A stretch of DNA of 47,514 nucleotides, taken from positions 1 to 47,514 of the forward strand of contig CAJUJM010000113.1 of NCBI GenBank assembly GCA_910586755.1, given 5' to 3'. The notes beneath the pieces are model-generated. The model saw only the letters and a program-made list of their open reading frames with translations. It searched no databases and was not told where the DNA came from. Positions 42,145 to 47,514 of the stretch are shown here, one piece after another (the stretch's first letter is position 1; every line of letters begins with the position of its first letter). The translations under genes were made by a program, and so were the position numbers. This DNA comes from an uncultured Lachnospiraceae bacterium. GTDB taxonomy: Bacteria; Bacillota; Clostridia; Lachnospirales; Lachnospiraceae.

Positions 42145-44640
42145 TTATACACTAAGTTGGGATAAGAAACTGGATTGGGAATTCATCTGGCTGATCAGCT
42201 TCTCCATAGAAGCAAATTGAGTAATATAGCGATCCTGCTCGCTCTTTAAGCGGATCTGAAGCTTATCCACATTCTCCTGCATTTCCTTTAGCTGTTTGTA
42301 AATCTGGTTATTGGTCATAGACAGAGGAATCTTCTCAGAGCCTGCCTCTTCAATCAAACGTCCGTAGGAATTGCCGTTTTTGGTGGCATATTTGGTTGCA
42401 TAAGGGGTAAAGGTCTCATCCAAAATGGTCATCAGGCCCTTTCTAACATCTCCGCCTCCGGTAAAGATGTCAGAAACCATATCCGGATCGGTCTCCATGG
42501 CCTGCTTAAACTTCTTTTCATCAAAGTTAATAGTTCCGCCGTCCTTGTAATTATCGGAAATGGTAATTCCCATAGACTCCAGGTCCTCATACTTAACATT
42601 ACTTCCCAACAGCTTGGTGATAATGCTCTGCATATCCATGCTCAGCTCCCGCAGAGTCCCGTCGTTGAATAGCAAACCTGATTTTGCTTTCTTCTCCCAG
42701 TTTTTAATGGAAGTTTCGTCCATCTCATCCTTCTGCTCGTCAGTAAGAGGACCATAGGATCTGTCTCGTTTGGTGGTAACCTGAGTGTTGATCTCTTTTA
42801 CCAGGGCATTGTATTCTTCGATAAACTTTTTGACTGCCTCTGTAACCTCCTCCGCATCTGCTTTGGCGTCAAAGGTTACTGCCTGGGCCTTATCGTTCAT
42901 ATACACACCGTTTTCATAGCCGAACTCTCCAGATACGGTTACCTTCATCCCTGCCAAATCAATGGTGTTGGTAAGGCTCTCCATCTCTGTTTCCACTCCG
43001 CTTCCGTAGCTGACCCGGACTATAGCGTTCTGGCCGTCCTTGGAAAAACCTTCTGAGGAACCGTTGACGCCGAACAGGGCTTCCGCAAAGTCTCCGTCCA
43101 GTTCAATCTCTCCCCGCTTTCCGGTTTCTGATGCTACCAGAGCAAACTGGTTGGTGGCGCTGATATAGGAGGCCTTTACTCCGGCTTCCTCGTTGCTGTT
43201 GATTTTATTGAGAAGCTGATCCACAGTCATGTCTGCGGTAAACTCAATTTCAGCTCCATTGATTTTCATGGTATAAGTGCTCTTGTCTCCCTCTGCAGGA
43301 ACTGCCGCTATCTTATCAAGGCCTAATTTCTCCCAGTTATTCCGCAGGCTCAACCCGGTGCTGACCTTGTTGGAGGTCTCCTTGTCAAAGCCCAGCATCT
43401 TTCTGGCCTCATAATCGTTAGCATTTACGGTCAAGGTCTCCTTCGCATCCTTTACCTGGAATTCGAGGGTCCCATTATTGTCTACTGCAGTTACATTTCC
43501 CTTACCAAAGGCTTTCTCCAGATGCTTGTTGGTAAATTCCAAAAGTTTTGCCATTTTATCATCTTTGTCTGTCAGCTTCTGAATCTCGTCGGATTCCTCT
43601 TTTGTTAAGAGAACTACATCCTTGGTCTGGCCGCCGTAGCTGATAGAAAACTTACGGTTTGCCATGTATTCATCAACAGTCTGTCTCGTTACATAGCTGT
43701 CATTAAAGGACTTGGTGGCAAGATCCTGAAAACTCATAAGGTTCTCTACGGGATTTCCGTCTGCGTCCAGATGGGCATCGTTAATGGTAAGTCCCTGAAC
43801 CTTTTCTCCAAGGGCATCCTTATCTACGCCAAGGGCGCTGAGAGCGGAAGAATCTTTACTAATAACAATCTCCTTTTGGAATTTGTCCCCTGCCTTAATG
43901 TTAAAGCTGTCATTGGCCTGGTCATATTCAAAGCTTATCATCTCTGACAGCTTATATTTCTTATCTCCCCACTTGATCTCCTGGGTTTCCAGGGCTTCGT
44001 TCAACTGCTTTACCACTTCTTCCGGGGCAGCTGTATAGTCAATCTCTATCTTCGTACCGTCCTCTTTTTTATAACTGCTCTCAAAGGTAAAGGTAAATTT
44101 CTCCATGTAACCGTTGGTACCGATCTGACCGAAGCTTAATTCCCTGCCGTTTAAATTGGAGGTAATACAGTCCTTATTTACCAGCCGGTCAGCGGTAATT
44201 CCGCTGGCGGTTACCCCGGTGGTTCCCTTCTTGCTGTCTGACATACGGGTTGCGGCACTGGCAGTCTGCTTTACTCCCAGAACGGAGAGATAGTCCATCA
44301 TGTCAGAGCTTCCGGTAGCGGAAACAAATTTGGTGTATTTGGAGTCTCCCAGAACACTGATGAGATTCTTTGCAAAAAACAGCGGATCTGACAGGTTACT
44401 GGATGAGGCATAGGAAAGGTAGTTATCCTCCATATCCAGAATCATATCGCTAATCTTCTGATACGCCTCTGCCTTCCACTCCAGGTTGGTCATCTCTTTC
44501 TTTTGGTTGGTAATCTTAGAGGTAGTCCCCATGGTCATCTGCTCAATCATGGAATCACGGTCAATACCGGATGCAAATCCTCCAAATCCTCTTAAAGAAG
44601 TATTGCCAAGTCCATTGCTTGCTGCTGAAACACTTGCCAT
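42145..44640 (-). CDS. fliD: Flagellar hook-associated protein 2, filament cap (FliD)
   Basis: 831-residue cap protein; FliD is usually 450-600 residues. The N-terminus SLRGFGGFASGIDRDSMIEQMTMG and the C-terminus LSMTNNQIYKQLKEMQENVDKLQIRLKSEQDRYITQFASMEKLISQMNSQ with its coiled coil are canonical. The extra length is inserted mid-chain (residues 150-560), beta-rich, the region of the exposed D2/D3 domains. It forms the pentameric or similar plate at the filament tip, and an enlarged exposed part suggests adhesion. GGAAGGAGAATACACAT precedes the ATG; own sigma-D-like promoter. Confidence 0.95.
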   Translation of the reverse strand: MASVSAASNGLGNTSLRGFGGFASGIDRDSMIEQMTMGTTSKITNQKKEMTNLEWKAEAYQKISDMILDMEDNYLSYASSSNLSDPLFFAKNLISVLGDSKYTKFVSATGSSDMMDYLSVLGVKQTASAATRMSDSKKGTTGVTASGITADRLVNKDCITSNLNGRELSFGQIGTNGYMEKFTFTFESSYKKEDGTKIEIDYTAAPEEVVKQLNEALETQEIKWGDKKYKLSEMISFEYDQANDSFNIKAGDKFQKEIVISKDSSALSALGVDKDALGEKVQGLTINDAHLDADGNPVENLMSFQDLATKSFNDSYVTRQTVDEYMANRKFSISYGGQTKDVVLLTKEESDEIQKLTDKDDKMAKLLEFTNKHLEKAFGKGNVTAVDNNGTLEFQVKDAKETLTVNANDYEARKMLGFDKETSNKVSTGLSLRNNWEKLGLDKIAAVPAEGDKSTYTMKINGAEIEFTADMTVDQLLNKINSNEEAGVKASYISATNQFALVASETGKRGEIELDGDFAEALFGVNGSSEGFSKDGQNAIVRVSYGSGVETEMESLTNTIDLAGMKVTVSGEFGYENGVYMNDKAQAVTFDAKADAEEVTEAVKKFIEEYNALVKEINTQVTTKRDRSYGPLTDEQKDEMDETSIKNWEKKAKSGLLFNDGTLRELSMDMQSIITKLLGSNVKYEDLESMGITISDNYKDGGTINFDEKKFKQAMETDPDMVSDIFTGGGDVRKGLMTILDETFTPYATKYATKNGNSYGRLIEEAGSEKIPLSMTNNQIYKQLKEMQENVDKLQIRLKSEQDRYITQFASMEKLISQMNSQSSFLSQLSV

Positions 44641-44745
44641 ATGTGTATTCTCCTTCCTTGTAGTAGTACTGTTGTTGCTTTGAAATGAATCCCGCCGCAG
44701 GCGCGGCTAATCCATAGATGTCTACTAATATCTCTTCTATTTAAT

Positions 44746-44773
44746 TTATCGGCAGATTTAGGTAAAAAATAAG
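44746..44773 (-). promoter_or_regulatory. Sigma-D-like promoter of the fliD operon
   Basis: CTTAT, 15 bases, GCCGATAA on the minus strand. The -35 region overlaps the T run of the comFB terminator. Confidence 0.75.
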
Positions 44774-44819
44774 AAAAAAATACGCACCGGCAAGGAAGGA
44801 TTATTCCGCCGTGTGCGTA
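44774..44819 (-). terminator. Terminator of the comFB gene
   Basis: TACGCACACGGC pairs with GCCGGTGCGTA (one bulged A), loop of about 16 bases, followed by T7, 27 bases after the stop on the minus strand. Confidence 0.85.
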
Positions 44820-44845
44820 CCATGATGCTGTTTTTGCTGCCGCCT

Positions 44846-45526
44846 CTATAACTGATGGCGGGGATTGTCTCTTACCTTCATGCAGGCCTTGATAATCTCC
44901 GCAAGAGTATTGGACTTAAATTTATTCTCATAATAACCGATAATCGGGGCCGTAGCGCCCTCATCTACTACCACATATTTAGCCGGAAGTCCGGTAAGGG
45001 CCAGGGCCAGCACATCAGCGCGGCACCGGCTGCACATGCATACATTGTATTCTTCCATGTATTTTTCCAGCTTTTTGCGGCCCAGGATCTCTTCCATTAC
45101 GTTGACCATATGGTAAACCTTTTCCTGAGGCTCAGCCTGTTTTTCTTCGGGTTCACTCTGCTGCTCTTCCGGTTCATTCTGCTGTTGGTCTGCTTGCGCC
45201 TGCTGTTCTTCAGGCCCGTTCTGTTTTTCTTCTTCCACTGCTTCCTCTAAATGATTGGTAAGATTATCCAGTATCTGATTTTCAATTTTCTGGTTCTGGC
45301 TTGATTCATCCACTACAATCACCCTTTTCTCACCGGAGGAAACCACTTTTACCGGCGTCTCTTTATCAGCAGCAGGCAGTGAAGCTTCCTTTTCCGGCGT
45401 ATCCTCTCCTTTTATTTCTTGTTCCGGCGCTTCTTTCAGTTCCTCCTGCTCTGCTCCGGAATCGCCGGGCCCACCATTTGTAATAAGGTTCAGCACATGC
45501 GATGTCTTATTGGTCTTTTTGGCCAT
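44846..45526 (-). CDS. ComFB-domain protein with acidic N-terminus
   Basis: 226-residue protein. Residues 1-135 are charged and low in complexity (Glu/Gln/Pro-rich, PEEQQ repeats) with a short conserved-looking core around GEKRVIVVDESSQNQKIENQI. Residues 137-226 are a ComFB domain: VYHMVNVMEEILGRKKLEKY, then NVCMCSRCRADVLALALTGLPAKYVV with Cys163, 165 and 168, a probable zinc knuckle. ComFB proteins in cyanobacteria and B. subtilis have been reported as cyclic dinucleotide receptors. AAGGAGGG before the ATG. It follows parA after the 154-base element and ends just before the fliD promoter. Confidence 0.82.
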   Translation of the reverse strand: MAKKTNKTSHVLNLITNGGPGDSGAEQEELKEAPEQEIKGEDTPEKEASLPAADKETPVKVVSSGEKRVIVVDESSQNQKIENQILDNLTNHLEEAVEEEKQNGPEEQQAQADQQQNEPEEQQSEPEEKQAEPQEKVYHMVNVMEEILGRKKLEKYMEEYNVCMCSRCRADVLALALTGLPAKYVVVDEGATAPIIGYYENKFKSNTLAEIIKACMKVRDNPRHQL

Positions 45527-45546
45527 TGCTTAGCCCTCCTTGAAAA

Positions 45547-45700
45547 TAGTAACGATTCAGACGGGGCATCTTCTTGCCCGGCGCAGCCGGACAAGAAGCT
45601 CGGATGTCCATCCGATGGGGAAATTGATATGAAGTTTTCCTTACAAGCGAGCTTGACGTAAAACTTCATATCAATTTCCCCGCCGTCTCGACTGTTACTT
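45547..45700. repeat. 154-base element: outer stem with three hairpins
   Basis: The ends AGTAAC...AGACGG and CCGTCT...GTTACT pair. Between them stand CTTCTTG-C-CCGG/CCGG-A-CAAGAAG (45570-45598), TCGGATG/CATCCGA (45600-45615) and a perfect 22-base stem GGGGAAATTGATATGAAGTT (45617-45638) with 45660-45681. The right end covers the parA stop; the left end is 20 bases before the comFB ATG. No T run follows the structure on either strand as a terminator would have. Confidence 0.8.
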
Positions 45701-46462
45701 AAAATGTATGATTTCCATCACTTCACGTATGAAATCCTGGTAATCGCCCACTGCCGCTGAACGCGGGTTGTAATCAAAAATGCTTTCTCCGTGGGCGGGA
45801 GCTTCGGCAATCGCCACTCCGGTGCGGATCCGGGTATTAAATACTCGGGTATCGATCTGTTTTGCAAGCTGCTGGGCCATCTCCAGTACATCTCTGGATA
45901 ACAGGGTTCTTCTGTTAAAACGGGTCAACAGGATCCCCAGCACGTTAAGGCCGGGATTTACAGAATTTCTCACGGATTCGATAGTTTCCGTAAGCTGAGA
46001 TAAGCCCACCAGGCTTAAAATATCTGATGCCATGGGAATAATCAGGTAATTGGACGCCGTATAAGCATTTACCGTAAGCAGGTTCAGGGCCGGAGGGGTA
46101 TCAATTATCACATAATCATATTCATCTTTTACAGGATTGAGAACGTTTTTAAAAATACATTCCCTGCGCTCTGAGACCACCTGATCCAGTCCGTTACTGA
46201 GCATAATATCTGAGGAAAGGATATCCCCGTAAGGGGTGGAGCTGACAGCTTCCCGAACTGTCATGGTCCCTTTTAAAGCTTCTAAAGCGCCGGGACCGCT
46301 TTGAGATTCCAGTCCCAGACAGAAGCCTAAGTTTCCCTGGGGATCAAAATCCACTCCCAGCACCCGTTTTCCCGCCAGGGTAAGCCCGGCAATCAGGGCC
46401 GCTGATGTGGTAGTCTTTCCAACGCCGCCCTTCTGATTTGAAACAGTGATGATTGTAGCCAA
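45695..46462 (-). CDS. ParA/Soj-type ATPase
   Basis: 255-residue deviant-Walker ATPase of the ParA family. SNQKGGVGKTTTSAAL with Lys11 and Lys16, VDFDPQGNLGF, YDYVIIDTPPALNLL and the Arg-rich end segments are typical of chromosomal or plasmid ParA/Soj, and of the chemotaxis or flagellum-positioning relatives. It lacks the membrane-targeting helix of MinD/FlhG. TTG start with GGAGG seven bases upstream; no in-frame ATG fits. No ParB or parS is visible. The neighbour is a ComFB-domain gene, with flagellar genes beyond. It could position a cell component; which one is unknown. Confidence 0.88.
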   Translation of the reverse strand: MATIITVSNQKGGVGKTTTSAALIAGLTLAGKRVLGVDFDPQGNLGFCLGLESQSGPGALEALKGTMTVREAVSSTPYGDILSSDIMLSNGLDQVVSERRECIFKNVLNPVKDEYDYVIIDTPPALNLLTVNAYTASNYLIIPMASDILSLVGLSQLTETIESVRNSVNPGLNVLGILLTRFNRRTLLSRDVLEMAQQLAKQIDTRVFNTRIRTGVAIAEAPAHGESIFDYNPRSAAVGDYQDFIREVMEIIHFK

Positions 46463-46487
46463 AATATTACCTCCGAAAGTATTTCTG

Positions 46488-46516
46488 TAACAGTTCAGAA
46501 AGCGTCTGAACTGCTA
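46488..46516. repeat. Inverted repeat in the parA leader
   Basis: CAGTTCAGA-AAGCG-TCTGAACTG, nine perfect base pairs, flanked by GTAA. The motif GTAACAGTTCAGA resembles the outer arms of the element at 45547-45700. It lies 26 bases before the parA start. Confidence 0.65.
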
Positions 46517-46534
46517 TGTATTTCTCTTATTGTA

Positions 46535-47467
46535 CTATAAGCCCCACAAATACAGCTCTTTTGTGGATGGAGCCTGATCCACTGCCTGCTTAATATGCTC
46601 TTCCTCCAGAGGAAGGATTCCCTGAATGGCGCTGGCGCCCGCTTCCCTCTCCGCCTGACTTAAAATATTCTGCCAGTCTTCAGAGTCTGCTTCTTCTCCA
46701 TTGACATAGCCTACCAGGTCTCCCCAGTCGTTGGTTTCTGTGACAAACTGCCACATGGGTTCAAAGCAGGAATCCCCGGTTCTCATGACAAAATAGTCCT
46801 GACTCCCACCGCCTTTTTCCTCCATAACCAACCAGGCTGTCCGGCTCTCCTGGTTCCAGAGTATTCTGGAAGTCTGTCCGCTGTCCTCGTCAGATTCCAC
46901 AGTAATTTCTAACTTCTGGTCTTCCGGATTCCAGACCGCCGCCAAAAGCACCTGATCCGGATCCGTTACACGGTTAAACACCGCAATATCCTTATAACCG
47001 TCTCCGTTAAAGTCAAAAAAGACAAATCCTTTCTGTTCCTGGACCTGGGCGGTTTTCTTTCTGCCGGATTTTTTGCCGCTTGAAAGCAGCTGCTTTTTTA
47101 CAGCTTTTCTGTAAGTGTCAAACTCCGTAAGAGCCGTGCCGTCCGGCCCCACGTATTTGTCATCCTTCGTGAAGGTATTATAGCATTTCGCTCCATCTTC
47201 CCCCATATAGTAACGGCTTCCATCCTCTTTGTCCGTTACCCAGCCTGTCTTCATATAACCGCTGGAGTCTAAATAGTATTCTTTCCCTTCATAGGTAATC
47301 CATTCATCCTTTACCGGCTCTCCAGGCTCATAACAGTACATCCAGCGTTTTCCATTGTCTGAAAGCACCCAGGTTCCCTTGGACGCCCCATAGGCGGTGG
47401 TAGCTGCCCCTAACATGAAGCAGCCTGCCGCCAGGCCGGCCAGGATACGTCTTCGTTGTCTTACCAT
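46535..47467 (-). CDS. Secreted cell-wall-binding protein with a VCBS/EF-hand-like part
   Basis: 310-residue exported protein. The signal peptide (RILAGLAAGCFMLGAATTAYG) is followed by two or three wall-binding repeats (GKRWMYCYEPGE, GKEYYLDSSGYMKTGWV, SRYYMGEDGAK) and a C-terminal region of about 170 residues with FFDFNGDGYKDIAVFN, a calcium-loop-like motif found in integrin/VCBS-type repeats. Homologues in Lachnospiraceae are mostly hypothetical. AAGAGAGTG precedes the ATG. It is separated from parA by 72 bases that hold the inverted repeat. Confidence 0.8.
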   Translation of the reverse strand: MVRQRRRILAGLAAGCFMLGAATTAYGASKGTWVLSDNGKRWMYCYEPGEPVKDEWITYEGKEYYLDSSGYMKTGWVTDKEDGSRYYMGEDGAKCYNTFTKDDKYVGPDGTALTEFDTYRKAVKKQLLSSGKKSGRKKTAQVQEQKGFVFFDFNGDGYKDIAVFNRVTDPDQVLLAAVWNPEDQKLEITVESDEDSGQTSRILWNQESRTAWLVMEEKGGGSQDYFVMRTGDSCFEPMWQFVTETNDWGDLVGYVNGEEADSEDWQNILSQAEREAGASAIQGILPLEEEHIKQAVDQAPSTKELYLWGL

Positions 47468-47514
47468 ACTTTCACTCTCTTCTTTTCTGACACACCTTTT
47501 TTGTCTGTCCGGCA

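Noticed and set aside
44846..46462. ParA as part of a plasmid partition or minCD-type system
   Set aside because: No parB, parS-like site, minC or minE-type gene is visible, and the surroundings are chromosomal flagellar genes.

Overview
The window looks like chromosome from a motile, Gram-positive Lachnospiraceae-type Clostridium (cluster XIVa, Enterocloster/Lachnoclostridium-like). The reasons are a B. subtilis-type late flagellar set with FliW/CsrA and sigma-D-like promoters, GlgC/GlgD pairs, choline-binding-type cell-wall repeats, an Rpn-type nuclease, AGGAGG ribosome binding sites and moderate GC. The genus call is inference. I saw no rRNA, tRNA, CRISPR array or complete insertion sequence.

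Layout. 1-7.2 kb is accessory: a Phd/RelE-type toxin-antitoxin pair, a MarR-controlled heterodimeric ABC exporter (minus strand), a stretch of about 500 bp with a gene remnant and three strong hairpins, a secreted CAP protein with five 12-residue repeats, and a HicB/HicA pair. 7.2-12.1 kb (minus) holds a DUF2264 protein, a GH88 unsaturated glucuronyl hydrolase and a MATE efflux pump behind a leader hairpin that resembles an attenuator. 12.3-14.7 kb is glgC-glgD. 14.8-16.1 kb is a GT2/TPR glycosyltransferase. 16.2-23.9 kb is chemotaxis: an MCP diverges from cheA-cheW-cheR-cheB, and a membrane-anchored C39-like peptidase is translationally coupled to cheB. An Rpn family gene follows.

25.2-44.8 kb is the late flagellar region. 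It holds two flagellins; a six-gene minus operon (YlqG-like, YlqH/FlhB-C-like, two cell-wall-binding proteins, a lytic transglycosylase, a PilZ protein); the divergent flgM-flgN-flgK-flgL-DUF6470-fliW-csrA operon; a nucleotidyltransferase-like gene; and fliD-fliS-fliT-like plus a second, FliD-like gene. At least six transcription units start with a shared CTTAT/TTAA-N15-NYCGATAW motif, so they probably share one flagellar sigma factor held by FlgM. The first flagellin leader carries two GGA-in-loop sites, one over the ribosome binding site, fitting FliW-CsrA control.

44.8-47.5 kb holds a ComFB-domain protein, a ParA-type ATPase and a secreted cell-wall-binding protein. A 154-base element folding into an outer stem with three hairpins lies between parA and comFB.

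The least explained items are the ParA/ComFB pair with this element, a roughly 90-base structured repeat in three copies, the peptidase coupled to cheB, and the csrA 3' end that also encodes the terminator of the opposing gene. Promoters, operators, hairpins and repeats were found by eye, and no search or folding program was run.
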